Part shown: in pieces, positions 24,296 through 35,813 of the stretch | How positions within the stretch are numbered: position 1 is the first letter of the stretch | How the letters are laid out: every line of letters begins with the position of its first letter | NCBI GenBank assembly: GCA_964036275.1 | Contig: OZ038433.1 | Location: 50,857,902-50,921,901 of the forward strand | Source: Litoditis marina | Taxonomy: Eukaryota > Nematoda > Chromadorea > Rhabditida > Rhabditidae | Reading direction: 5' to 3' | DNA: 64,000 bases | Notes under the pieces: generated by a model | Database searches by the model: none | Seen by the model: the letters and a program-made list of their open reading frames with translations, nothing else | Told to the model about the DNA's origin: nothing | Translations under genes and position numbers: made by a program

Positions 24296-27200
24296 TCAGG
24301 ATCTTACAGATGTGGAGTTGGGCATCGGGGCCACTCCCGGTCTCGATCCCAGGTGCAGACGACGTGTCACCGCCTCTGGAACCAGCATTCGGAGCACACC
24401 TTGACGAATCGATTGATTGAACACCAGGTAGATCAAACCGGCACTGCCTGCAAAGGTTAGTTTAGAGTAGTACATGCACATTTGTGATGCGTGAATATGA
24501 GTCCCTCACTGTTTATAATTGCATTTAATTGAGATCTAGATGTGGCGAGAGGAAATATCTATCAAAACTTGTAAATGAGCAATATTAATAAATTATATGT
24601 GTATATGAACTATGAAATGATCGACCCGTTAACAAAGGGATAATGACGATGACGTCATCTATCAAGGAAAAGAACCGATATCATCTCAGAAGAAGCTGTG
24701 ACTACTAAGAATCTGTGACATGTATTGTGCGGCCTCGTAACGAAACGATGTAAATTAATGAATATTGATTATAGTTGTCGCCAACGGGAAGGTGGAAGGG
24801 TACTGTATATCTTACTTTCCGCTGTGTACGCACACATGTATTCGATGCAAAGCCTTCCGGATATATGCACTAATATCGCAGCTGTTAGCGTCTTGCTACG
24901 AATGATTTGCGCGCAGGTTCGACTCCGGCGGGAGACCGAAATTTATATATTTGGCACCCACTGTAGCAAGCATACTGTTCGATTTCTCCAAATCACGCCT
25001 ATACGATGTATGTTGCAGTTTAGTTCGCGTCGCTTTTTAGTCGAAATACAAAAATGACTGTTAATTGCCTAAATTCACTGTGTACACGTTCACATATTAT
25101 GTATAATATGTATAATATGTATATAACTATGTAAATATGAGGAACCCGGCGTACCGCTGCTCCACTGCCATGCGATCTGTCCGATTAGCATCACCCAGAA
25201 CGGAGTGGGGAAGTACTGCATCCATACGTAGATATACGCGGCCAACACGTTAAAGAAGCAAATGAGCAGCGATTGAATGAATACCTAAAGAGTATTTACT
25301 TGTTTGTAGAAACAGGAAAAAACCGCCTCGATAATTAGTCTTCTTATTGTATGGTTTACTGAGCACATATTTCAAATCTAATAAAGCAAAGTGTAATCCC
25401 CCTACTTATAGCTTGCTTGAAACACGTGAGCACTTCAAAACATCTAGTATGATCGTCGGCCTAGTGGAGCTACTGTGCAGAATTTGTGATGCAAGTTTTG
25501 GATTGTTCAATTTTCAAATGATCATTTAATTATTTTCTAGTCAGTTAACCTTGCCACTAACCTGTTTTTGTACTTTGCTCATCGCCTCACAGGTTCCGTT
25601 GGTTTTCTGTAGAAGTCGAACACAGATGAAAATGTAGATCACAGTCGTCGTGACCGAAACAAAACAATTGTTGATCGAATGGAAAATGTTCTCATACTCG
25701 GAAGCGGGCTGAAAACAATTATGTTTGTATTTATTCAGTAAAATATTTTACACAAAATGTGCAACGGAATATAAGGGGAAATATTGCATCGGAACATAAT
25801 GACTATTCAACTGTATTTTTGAGCCCGAGCACAAGTATAATAGATCATAAACAGCAATTGATACTCGACCCGCAAAAGAACTCTAAGTTTCCCTGATCTT
25901 GATGAATTCATAGGAGAGAGAGAGAAAGCAAGACAATAATGAATTAGGATCATTCTTCCGCATAGCTCCATGAACTTTCCAATGAGAAACTAATTAATAT
26001 CGCAGAAGCAACATAAGACATTTCAACCATGTTGCATAACAATCATACATTGTCATCAAAAGTTGTGACATATTGTGCATGAGGTAATGATTTTCATTAT
26101 GCATTCCTGAAGGGCCTTGTAATTTCAAGTATCGGTCGCGTTACGACTTCTTTGGCTTCACGTAGAAGAAAAGACTAAATCTATGTTATAATTGGATCTT
26201 GATATGAATTCTGACAGAAAAGCAGCTATATCAAACTACTATTTATTGTAAAGCTTTGAAGTTGGTTGTGGAAAAGTTCAATCAATACACTTTGCTGGGG
26301 GCGATGATTGTGCCGTATTTGAACACACCCGTTTATATTTTACATTGGCGTTGCTCGCATCTGGGGTAAAAATTAACACCCTGAAATTCTTATTATTCGA
26401 TTCTTTCTCTTTCTTATTCTTCTCAGTTTTATTTTCTTATTAGTTCAATTAAGTTTCGCTTTGTAACCCGGTTAGCCAGATACATTCCAATTTTACAGAA
26501 CTAAAAACGGTTATGCAGAGACAAATATATCTGGAGGGCAGTCAAGGAGCACCATTTCGTGACGATTTGAAGTTATCTAATACCTCTTGAATCTTAAATC
26601 TTGAAAAATGGGTTCTTTAGCATTGCACAAAACATGCCAATCGGAACATCCAGCAATGCTTGCACCTTTATCATCTACGTAAAACCTTCAGCCACGTTAG
26701 ATTGCACACCTTTACCAAGTGAACTTTAGCAGCGTGCCAATGAAGTTGCCAGCTTATTTCAAACATGTAAGACTACTAAACGGTTCCCCATCCTTATTGA
26801 ATCACGTTATCGATTTGAAAAAACAGTATTACTTAAACAGTATTACTTAACTTAATATGTTTTTCATAACTCCGGCAATTTCTATACGGATTTGAAATGA
26901 GTACATTACAAATTGTTCATGAGCAGAATGAATGATTATCTTATATGCGCAAATCTCTAGGTTCGTCATATTTAAAATGTTACTTTACTTTTGTCGCAAA
27001 TCGCAAATGGTGAAACTCACTGGGTGCGCTGCTTTTGCTATGTTTGCACTTCTTTTCGATTACTCGTATTTTATCTTCTCCTATTAGAAAAACAAAATGT
27101 GAATGTTATTACATCGTCAAAGTTCAAGTTGATGGACTAACATTTTGAGTAACAAGTCATAGGAAATATTATAATTATGTGTTGATCCATTTGCCACCAA

Positions 27201-30200
27201 TAACCTACTTTTTGTTCGTTTCTCGGGTCGAAGAAGAGTGAGACGAAGTTAGAGTTGAACACCAGTGGAGCCGTCAGAAAAGTCATGAAGAAGAAGTAGA
27301 AGAAAGAAAATCCGAGCGAGAAAAACACACGTTTTCCCTGGAATATAAATAAAGTTTTACCAAATAACGTATTTATTTCGGCCATTCCAATTTTTCTAGT
27401 TTAAACTCGCAACCGTGAGTGTTGTTATAACCTTGGAGGTAGGCATTTCATAGCAAGGTTTCCGTTAATCAAATCTCCTGTTTTTGAAAAATTGTACAAG
27501 ACTGTTGAAAATTTGTTTGTTTGTTCCACAGAGTACGAAAAGAGCATTTGGAGCTTTTGTCTCGTCTGGATGTAGCAGCAGATTTATATATGTTGAACCC
27601 AATTATTGTGTTAGTTGTCATAGCAAATTTTTAGCGGCTACACATAACTTGAGAGCCTGTTATTATGAAAACAATACGGAGTTTTTGAAAACTGCATTTT
27701 GTTGTACTTGCGTTTTGACCACGGGGTGAATTGTACTTGCGATTTGAACCATATGCTTTTGTAGACTTTCCAATGTGACAGTAAAAGACTCGAACAGTTA
27801 CATTTTTTTGTAAAACGAAACTAACGTGAAATAAATACTTAAGAGATTGAATCCCGCACAGTTCGTAGCAGCGATTAAGAGCTAGGAAAATGCAGCACGA
27901 GCAGTCCGCACACCATGATCCTGAAGAAACAACAGTTATTGGAATGTTTCAGACTATTACATTTCCATTACTTCATATATTTCAGTGCTAAATACAATCG
28001 TCTGTGAAGGAAGTTACTTTGTCTATGTTGAAACAGACAGGCACGTGTCACATGAACTATTTGATACTGAATTTGAGTCGATATTTTTCTTTCTAGTGCA
28101 GATGTGTAGCAGCAGCCGTTTCGCGTGTCTGGATGTTTCACCATAACTTTATAGTCGATGGGATGGCGTTGTTGAACGTTAAATCTTGTACGTTCCATCG
28201 AACTAGATATATTCCTAATTATGGCAAGACACTGCCTGGCGCTGTAGAAAGTTCTCTAAAACTTTCTCATGACAAATGATGGCGAGTAATCGTCATGGGG
28301 GGGGGGGTGTGCTGCTCATCAGCTATGTATCAGTTTTCTCGACCAGCTTTTTCTGAGTTTTTCACCCCATCAGCCAAAGTTGAGAGCTAAATATCAAATA
28401 CTCTTGGCGTGCTCGTGGGCAGTTTCCCTGTTTTATCCCTTCTAAACGATTGAAGAAAGCACGATGGAAAGCCTGTTTTGATGAGCATGTAAGACAAACT
28501 CATTCGTTACCTTTTCGTTCGAAAATTTCCACTAGAAATTTCCACTATATTTGAAGAGTTTTCAACCTTCTTATTGCAAAGCTACAACAACAGCGCAAGT
28601 TCACGCGGATTTTACAAAATTCCGATGAGCTCCCCATAAGAAAGACCACATGAACTTCTTGGGTGTGTAACTGTCTGCACGGCCCCAAATGGTTGTCTCA
28701 CTAATTGCTCCGTGCAGACAGTTACAGTTTGTGGTCGTCGCCGTGCAGACAGTTACACCAGCCTGAACACGAAGTGTAACTGTCTGCACGGAGCGTGCAC
28801 ACAGTTACGCCAGTATACATTATATAGTTACAAATTACAAATACATTACATTATAGTTACATGAAGCCGTATTCAATTAAAAAAAAATTTATTCGTCGTT
28901 CCTAGACGGGTAGGGTCGAGCAGTGTGCTGACTAGTGAATAAAATTGAAGAAAAATCTTCTGTGCCGACTTTCTACTTTGAACATCGTGGAGCATTTAGT
29001 CGAAAGACAAATTCTGAGTTAGTACACAAAAATTCAATCCTAATAAAAACCAAAAAAACGTACAAGCAACTCAAACAGCGGTCCCTTTAAGCTCGAACAG
29101 GTTCTAGATGCAATGACAAATAGAAACCTTCTAAAGACTTATTCTTCTATAATTGTGATTTTGACCTGTGAAATGTATTGTACACTTGGAGAAACGTTTA
29201 AATCGTTTATACCAGCTTGGTCGATAGTTCATTCAAAAAATTACTACTAAAAGTGAGTAAACGTTCAGTAGTAGTTCAGTGAAATACATTTTGGAATCTA
29301 CAAAAGATTGGTTCCTTTTTTTTAAAGTTTACCTACTGTCTCCGTTCTTTTCGGAGTATGTGGTTTCATAATGAAGATAGTTCATATTAGGTGCTGAGCA
29401 AACACGTGTGAGTGTTAGCTACTGGATATAAATTGGTGCACGATCACTTTTTATTATCGAAGCATACTATTTATGCGGCAGCTAGATGTGTAACTGTCTG
29501 CACGTTGTTCAGGCTCGATTTAACTGTCTGCACGAATTGCCAATTAAGTGTGGTTGTCTCCGTGCAGACAGGCCTTCTCCCGAACTTCTTCACTAGAAGT
29601 CAACTGAATAGTGACGTAAATTCAGCATTCTAATGAGGCATTGTGCACTCTATCATTGCACGTTTCTGAGTTCTGCTGTGTTTAACATGATTCACGTGAC
29701 TGTGCAATTCAATAACAGTATAATGGAGTTGTGAGGATCGCTACTAGGGTTGTTAATGGAGTTCGAAATTTCGAGTTTCCGAGTTTTCGAGTTTTAGAAA
29801 TTTTCGTGTATTCGAGTTTCGAGTTCGACTTTAACAACCCTAATCGCTAATGATTCTCCGCCAGCTGCATGTGAACTCACCACATCCAATGGCCCCCATG
29901 ACAAATATCCACGTTGGATTGGTACAGTACACGGCGCCAATCACCGTGAAATACCCGGTCATGATCGAGTTGATCAAAATAGATATTATATCAAATATGC
30001 CCAGCACGAACATGATCTTGTAACAAGACGCTCTAAGGAGATTTTCCTTGCTCATCACCACCAGACAACACAAGTAGATGACCTGAACAGTTATATAGAT
30101 CCAGTGAAACATTGACCATACGAGATGATAGGTTGGAAACAAAAGAGTTGTCCTCCTACTTCAGGTTTTTATTCGACTGGTTCATAGATGTAACAACGTA

Positions 30201-30576
30201 GAAGTTCATAACAAAATAGCTGTTTCAAGTTTACAGGACACCAGTGCCAACCTTATAATAAACGTTGGGAGCAAACTACAAAACTGATAGATTGAATTTT
30301 ACTACAACCATTATTTAACCTCAAATACTTGTTGTTTCTCTAACCTAAATGACCTCAAAAACATCGATTAGCCTCAAATGTCACATCAAATCTCTGGCAA
30401 ATAATGTACTATCTTACCTCGAATACGATTCCGCTCACAACGAAGTACGATCCGATGTACGGCTGTCTCTTGCCGGTGGCATACCATTCCACTTCGGTTC
30501 TCGAAGAACAGTTGTAGAATTCCTGATCAGGTTCACCGGACAAAATGGTATGTATGAGAGAGAGACGCAAGTCCAT
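24296..30576 (-). CDS. Serpentine receptor class T (7-TM GPCR, Srt), 337 aa
   Basis: Nematode chemoreceptor of the Srt family. Exons in coding order: 30576-30418, 30082-29881, 27920-27826, 27337-27209, 25708-25562, 25284-25155, 24447-24296 (TGA). They sum to 1014 nt with consistent phases and GT/AG borders. Family marks seen: an N-terminal YNC and W.ATGKRQPY.G motif before TM1; the CYKIMFVLGIFDI block with INS.MTGYFTVIGA and YCTNPTW; FLALNRCYEL in TM3; the GKRVFF and FFDPR blocks; HSINNC in TM5; MQYFP and IGQIAWQ in TM6; and GLIYLVFNQSIR at the end of TM7. The length matches the family (about 330-340 aa). No stop or frameshift, so it appears intact. The ATG directly follows a TTTCTTCAG acceptor. 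Intron 6 holds a SINE-like copy. Confidence 0.93.
24770..24968 (+). mobile_element. tRNA-related SINE-like element, copy 2
   Basis: ATAGTTGTCGCCAACGGGAA at the left, TTGGCACCCACTGTAGC at the right. Box B is GGTTCGACTCC at 24916-24926. Box A is decayed (ATCGCAGCTGTTAGCGTC). In intron 6 of the chemoreceptor gene, antisense to it. Confidence 0.7.
28276..28810. repeat. Cluster of inverted GTAACTGTCTGCACGG units
   Basis: GTGTAACTGTCTGCACGG or its complement CCGTGCAGACAGTTACAC occurs at about 28661, 28713, 28742 and 28773, alternating in orientation, with a decayed copy (GTGCACACAGTTAC) at 28794. Further copies lie at 29489, 29522 and 29562. The alternating units can pair with each other. Upstream, a run of nine G begins at about 28299. 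In intron 2 of the chemoreceptor gene. Confidence 0.6.
29486..29573. repeat. Second cluster of TAACTGTCTGCACG units
   Basis: Three units: GTGTAACTGTCTGCACG at 29489, TTTAACTGTCTGCACG at 29519 and the complement CCGTGCAGACAG at about 29561. Same sequence as the 28.66-28.81 kb cluster, 0.7 kb away in the same intron. Confidence 0.6.
29590..29722. repeat. TA-flanked MITE family A, copy 6
   Basis: Inverted copy: CACTAGAAGTCAACTGAATA to CAATTCAATAACAGTATA, core GCATTCTAATGAGGCATTGT. In intron 2 of the chemoreceptor gene. Confidence 0.75.
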
Positions 30577-30588
30577 CTGAAGAAACAG
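30577..30588 (-). promoter_or_regulatory. Putative spliced-leader acceptor of the chemoreceptor gene
   Basis: On the minus strand CTGTTTCTTCAG is directly joined to the start ATG. With no upstream exon seen, a trans-splice acceptor is the simplest reading. A cis acceptor of an untranslated exon is the alternative. Confidence 0.5.
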
Positions 30589-30924
30589 TATGATTTCTTG
30601 TTCCGTCCGAGTGTTGACAAAACTTTAACAAGTTACGTTAATGTTCTCTCTTATACTCTATGAGGTCTCACTTCACGATGTTTGCGCGAGGTTATGATTA
30701 GGCACGCAGAGGTTTCGTTTGAAAGGATTATGTTATTATTTGTTAATCTACCTTTATTATTCTCAAAGATTGAAAAATGACTTTTGCGCAGAACGTGTCA
30801 AAGTGGGAGAAAATGCTGATTCCGTGCTCATCATCAGCTTTTAAACATCGTTCGTGTCATTTGGGACAATGTTGTATTGTACTTGTGAACTTATAGCCTG
30901 TGAGATAATCTAGTTTTCCCAGTC

Positions 30925-31330
30925 TAGACTGAGGTCTATTCATTTGCGAAAGTTCGGCTTAGTCTCATTAGTCTTACTGAATGGGAACTACAAATCCTTT
31001 TTTGTAGTCTGTAATATTTCCTTAGAAATACTTTTTGCAGGTACGATACGCGAACTCTTTGAGCCTTCTTAATCATATCACAAATGGGGCTTCCTTGAGT
31101 AATAAATGCACTTAAAAAAGGACGATTATGTGGTTCAATCGCAACGGTTCAGTCCTTTAAACTGCAATACATTTTTCAATCGCAGTTTAAAGGACTGTTG
31201 ACACGGAATCAGTCCACATAGACATAATCGTCCAGCTTTAAGAAACAATAAGTTCCAAAAACGCCAACATCGCTGTGAGGATAATTCGATCCAATGTTTC
31301 ACATAACGTATAGGAATAACGTGTTTGTCC
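30925..31330. repeat. Dispersed repeat split by a nested MITE-B
   Basis: GACTGAGGTCTATTCATTTG, TTAGTCTCATTAGTC and GACTGAATGGGAACTACA-type blocks match 44300-44580 in order. Here the repeat is interrupted at 31112-31241 by a family-B foldback MITE that the other copy lacks. Confidence 0.75.
31112..31241. repeat. TTAA foldback MITE family B, copy 2
   Basis: TTAAAAAAGGACGATTATGT at the left, ATAATCGTCCAGCTTTAA at the right. The centre, CTGCAATACATTTTTCAATC with GCAGTTTAAAGGACTG, is self-complementary. TTAA at both tips. Nested in another repeat. Confidence 0.85.
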
Positions 31331-31859
31331 CCAGTTGTTACTTCTTCAATGTAGAAGATAATATGGTAGCTCAATAATGAAGAAAATGCATAAGAAAACA
31401 CACACTTCGGGTGCAAGCATTGTTTTACTTTGAATTGAACCACTCTCAAGCACATATACAAAGGTGAACTTCTTCCCGAACCGACTCTTCCCGAACCGAA
31501 ATGGAATGGATTCTTCCCGAACCAGGTGGTTCGTTTCAAAACCGAACCAAATTCAGGTTGTCAAAGATGGAACCGAGCCAATTCAACTAATGAAAACTAA
31601 AGTTGATTGACTACGTAACGTTTGTTAGAGTTCAGTTCGAATTCCTGTCCGTTTGAGTACCCAAGTGGTTCGATTTTCACCGAACCAACTGATTGGGGAG
31701 AAAGTGTTTCGAACTTGGTTCGAAAAGGGTCGATTCGGTAAGAAATTTGCCCAAAAAAATAACATGGGTGGTTTTCAAAGCTGGCCCCTACGGTGTAATG
31801 TTGCCCCACAAAAGCGTACGTTTGTAGTCTAGATGCGTTGTTGTTTCGGTCGGAACTCG

Positions 31860-32062
31860 TATAGTCGTTGCCAACGGAAAGGCAGGAGGGTACTGTATAT
31901 CTCACTTTCCGCTGTGTACGCACACATGTCTTCTATTCCAAAACTCGTCGGCTATGTGCCCTAATAGCGTGGTCTGTGGTAAGCGCTCTGCTACGAATCT
32001 TTTGCTCGCAGGTTCGATTTCGATGAGCGACAGAAATTTATAACTTTGGTACTCACTATAAA
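31860..32062 (+). mobile_element. tRNA-related SINE-like element, copy 3
   Basis: ATAGTCGTTGCCAACGGAAA to TTGGTACTCACTATA. The box A region is TAGCGTGGTCTGTGGTAAGC and box B GGTTCGATTTC (one change). It is the only copy outside a gene model. Confidence 0.7.
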
Positions 32063-32251
32063 CTATGGCGCGTATCGAAATCAAACTACATCAACGATCA
32101 TCATGTTCCAGGTAATTCTCAATTAGGAAAACAGGATTGTTTTGCATACAGGGAGAATGATGTTTGCTTCCAACTCCGAACCTTATACAATAAAATGAAG
32201 TCGTATTAATGATCTATGTTCTATGACTATATGAGTGAGTCGAATTATGGA

Positions 32252-32340
32252 TATACTAGAAGTAAATTGAATAGTCACGTTTAGCGTTGTGATGAGAATT
32301 CGTGCACTTTGTCATGTTCTTGAGTTCTGCTGTGGTCGGA
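32252..32340. repeat. TA-flanked MITE family A, copy 7 (truncated)
   Basis: TATACTAGAAGTAAATTGAA with AGTCACGT, then GTGCACTTTGTCATG and GAGTTCTGCTGTG; the right terminal repeat is missing. Confidence 0.65.
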
Positions 32341-32671
32341 TTGTTTCTCCAGAAGCGCACTTCACTGTTTCGACGCATCATTATGAGCCCATCTACATCA
32401 ATTTACATGCTAGTGATAGTATACCAAGTTGTGAAAAGACAATCGCGCGCAGCGCGAAGCGCTGTGCGAGATTTGTCTTTGGTCCGGCTAATGCGCGCTT
32501 CCGTTTTTTTAGTTTCTCCTCAAAAAGGCTGAAATTTGCAAAACAAAGTTTTTATTGATGTACTTGTTTTCTATAGCTAATTCCCTAACCGTGTTTCGAA
32601 TTTGAGCGAAATCGGTTAAGTTTGAGCCAAGTTATGACCTGGTGCGCTTCATCAAGAGCGCCAACTTCCGT

Positions 32672-32712
32672 CGTGTGTGGGTGGGTGGGTGGGTGGGTGG
32701 GTGTGTGGGTTG
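32672..32712 (+). repeat. (GGGT)n microsatellite, G-quadruplex-prone
   Basis: Seven runs of GGG spaced by single T within about 40 bases, then GTGTGTGGG. Any four consecutive runs fit the GGG-N1-GGG quadruplex pattern with the shortest loops. Confidence 0.85.
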
Positions 32713-33029
32713 TGACAAGAAAAGTAAACCCAGTTTAAGGGTTTCTACTCAACCGATTTCGTTGAAAATTGTGGAAGACATGTGATACCTACTCAAACCC
32801 TCGCGGAGCAAAAAAAATTCAAGAAAAAATTGTTTTTGTCAAAGTTATAGACATTTTTCGAAAAGTGTCTGCGTCTCTTCATTTAGCACGCTCTCTCACT
32901 CTCTCTGTCCGGTCGACAACTCAATTTGTATTGTAACTTAGAGTAACAATTACCGATTTGCTCGAAAATTGAAATATGATGCCATTGTGACTTTTATTTG
33001 AATATGAAGTATTCTATTCCTGACGTCCT

Positions 33030-33510
33030 TCAGGATTCTGGAGACCAGATGACGTCATTTTTGAAAAGTGCAAAGTTGACGTCACATATATTTTTAAACG
33101 ATGGTAATATCTTAGAAAGGGTCAATTAACGGAGAAACTCAATCTAAGAGTGACGTATTCTGAGATTCTGGAGACCAGATGACGTCATTTTGAAAAGTGC
33201 AAAGTTGACGTCATATATATTTTTAAACGATGGTAATATCTTAGAAATGGTACATTATCGACGAAACTTTATCTAAATATGACTTATTCTAGAAATCAGA
33301 AGGCCAGATGACGTCAACTTTTGAAAAATTGACGTGAAATATGTTTTCGAATGCTGAAAGTTTTTTTAGAAACGGTCAATTCACGATGAAACTTCATTCA
33401 AACATGACGTATTCTGGGATTCTGAAAAGCAGAGGGCAGAAAGTAAGTTTTTAGAACTGCAATGTTGACGTCATGTTTTTCTCAAATGATAGTGATACTT
33501 GGCAAGTGGT
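33030..33510. repeat. Four-unit minisatellite (about 125 bp) with TGACGTCA palindromes
   Basis: Units begin near 33034, 33166, 33288 and 33415, each with a GATTCTGGAGACCAGATGAC-like start, a TGACGTCA palindrome, GTGCAAAGTTGACGTCA, then TTTTTAAACGATGGTAATAT. The first two units are nearly identical; the last two are diverged. Seven GACGTC cores in all. Confidence 0.8.
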
Positions 33511-33583
33511 TCATTAAGAAAACAATTTTATCTGCACCGTACAGATCAAACCACATACCTACGGCATGTATACAAAAAGAGAA

Positions 33584-34568
33584 AAATTCATGAAAAAGTG
33601 GGGGCCCAACGACTGTGAGATTTGTCTTCTGCTGTGCGCCCCTTAGACAACTTTCAAATGGAGCAGCTACTGCTACAAAAACCGAAAAATACTCATGTAT
33701 AACTGTTAATTACAAACATACAAAAGTCTATTTTTTCAAACCTGTAAACTAGAATCTGTAAATAACCGAAAAATACTAATATACTCAAGTATAACTGTTC
33801 ATTACAAACATACAAAAGTTGTAAAATATTTTCTCAAACCTGTAAACTAGAATCTACAAATCACAGATGTTAACTCAACGTAGTCAATTATAGAGTTCCT
33901 GGTTTTGTGCACAATGGTTGGTGTTTTTGGTCATTACTTCAATTCTAGGTGCTATAACGTTTGGCATATTATTCAACAGTTGTTCTCTCTTTCGCAGCTG
34001 TGACTTGTAGATTCTAGTTTACAGGTTTGAGAAAATATTTTACGACTTTTGTATGTTTGTAATGAACAGTTATACTTGAGTATATTAGTATTTTTCGGTT
34101 ATTTATTCAGATTCTAGTTTACAGGTTTGAAAAAATAGACTTTTGTATGTTTGTAATTATATGAATGTTTATTCATGAACTTGTACAAAAAACACAAATC
34201 ATGAAAAACTAGGATCCCTAAGGGGCAGAGCGGCAATACTCTACCTACAAACAAGGGGAACGTAAAATCGATTATGTGTCAGAAGATAGCAGTCTGGTTG
34301 AGAGGTCACGATTCCAACAAAACCATAACATAACAAAAATATAGGGATGTGTATGTCACTAAAATATATTATTTAATTTAAAAGTTGAATAGTTGAAGAA
34401 AACAACTGTTAATCAGTATGTTTGCGGTTCTTATTTTCAAGTTAACAGTTATACATGAGTATTTTTCGGTTTTTGTAGCAGTAGCTGCTCCATTTGAAAG
34501 TAGTTGTCTAAGGGGCGCACAGCAGAAGACAAATCTCACAGTCGTTGGGTCCCCACTGTTTCATGAAT
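33584..34568. mobile_element. 985-bp nested foldback element with long TIRs
   Basis: The left arm 33584-33712 and right arm 34441-34568 are near-perfect complements over about 125 bp (AACGACTGTGAGATTTGTCT on the left; AGACAAATCTCACAGTCGTT on the right). A second inverted pair lies inside (about 33745-33870 versus 34018-34145), and the left side has an internal tandem duplication of about 105 bp with AAACCTGTAAACTAGAATCT. Between about 34150 and 34435 lies unrelated DNA that looks inserted. No transposase frame. Confidence 0.8.
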
Positions 34569-35712
34569 TAGTTATAACTTGACTTACTGCTATCTATGAT
34601 GAGATATTAGTCTTCTCAGTTTAATCTGAGCCCGTTCCGTTCTTGAAAAGCACATTTCACACCGAATTGAAACAGCGCGATAAATATCAATTAGCTCAGT
34701 AGTTCCTTGGAATTCGGAAGAGTGGGCCTAAGTTGCACATGTTGTTTGTCCTACTGTGTTTGTAGTTTGCTCTTCGTTCATTTTAGTTAGCATTCCATCA
34801 CGTGCCAAATACATGCATACCGCTTTGCATTCCCTTCATGATCACTGCCCAGCGCCTCATCGTACAACTCATGAGAGCACCATGTGAACATACAACACGT
34901 TTGAGAGTTGTTAAACGTAAAGTTGAGAACAAATAATGTTTTGCATGCGTGTTTCACATGCAAAACGGCTTCAACAGCAAGAGTTCTGGATTTACGTTCG
35001 ATTTACTTTTTCGATAATTTCATAATTATTGTGCCCCCGTTCTGCACTGTTAATGCAGATGCAGATTGTATGGAAATAATCTCTGTTTAATCAAGTTCAA
35101 CTTAAAACAGTTCTTCGAGTATCCAATTCGATGTTGTTAGTCTCTGTAGAAATGAAAGAAACTCTATTCGTCGTTCGATATGCCTCTTTTATAAACGTTG
35201 TATCAAACTATGCTTTCTGCAAACAAATGAACATGCATAATACAGAGTGCGGGGGGGGGGGTATGGTAAATCAAGCAATTCAAAGTCTATTTACGTATTC
35301 GAAACTGTAACAGTAAAAGAGGGCATTTTGATGACATGTAAAAACGGAAAATTGTTGGTTCTCCCACTAACCCTACGAACAAATTACCAACCTACACATT
35401 AAAAGTTGAATAATAAGAATTGATTACGGCGGTGAATGAAAACAGAGAAAAACATCAATAATTAAAAAAGTGATGAGGAATACCGAATACAACTGAAATC
35501 ACAATACACTCTATAAAACTAGCGACTAGCCACACGACAAGTGATCATAACAGCTGCGCTTACAGTTTTAGAATATTCAATGGTGAGTATCAACCATCAA
35601 ATAACTCTACACTGCGCCAGATGAAGATATATTGTGCCCGAGTGTATTACGGTGATTTGAAACTATTTGAATACCATTTAAATATAACGAACAGACAAAA
35701 GGAAGCCGCTGT

Positions 35713-35795
35713 GTTGTTTGTAGTTTGATCCTCATATGATTTGATCGGTCGAAATTCGAAATGTCTGGCGTACGGTAGAGATCAAACTACAACAA
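35713..35795. repeat. GTAGTTTGATC MITE, copy 1
   Basis: GTTGTTTGTAGTTTGATC at the left is mirrored by GATCAAACTACAACAAC at the right around about 45 bases. Its right end is 18 bases past the zinc-ribbon gene's stop, so it lies in that gene's 3' UTR. Confidence 0.7.
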
Positions 35796-35813
35796 CAGTA
35801 TTTGGTCAGTGAA

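Larger units (their letters stand above)
30589..35712. other. Gene-free interval between the chemoreceptor and zinc-ribbon genes
   Basis: This 5.1-kb stretch should hold the chemoreceptor promoter. Besides the repeats listed separately, 31460-31600 carries several TTCCCGAACCG units related to the palindrome at 39.4-39.7 kb, and there is a run of ten G at about 35251. The open frames at 32289-32558 overlap a GCGC-palindrome sequence (AGCGCGAAGCGCT) and do not look coding. Confidence 0.5.

Noticed and set aside
32289..32558. 89- and 76-codon overlapping plus-strand frames
   Set aside because: They start inside a truncated MITE-A and run through GCGC palindromes; coding in two frames at once is a sign of composition, not selection.
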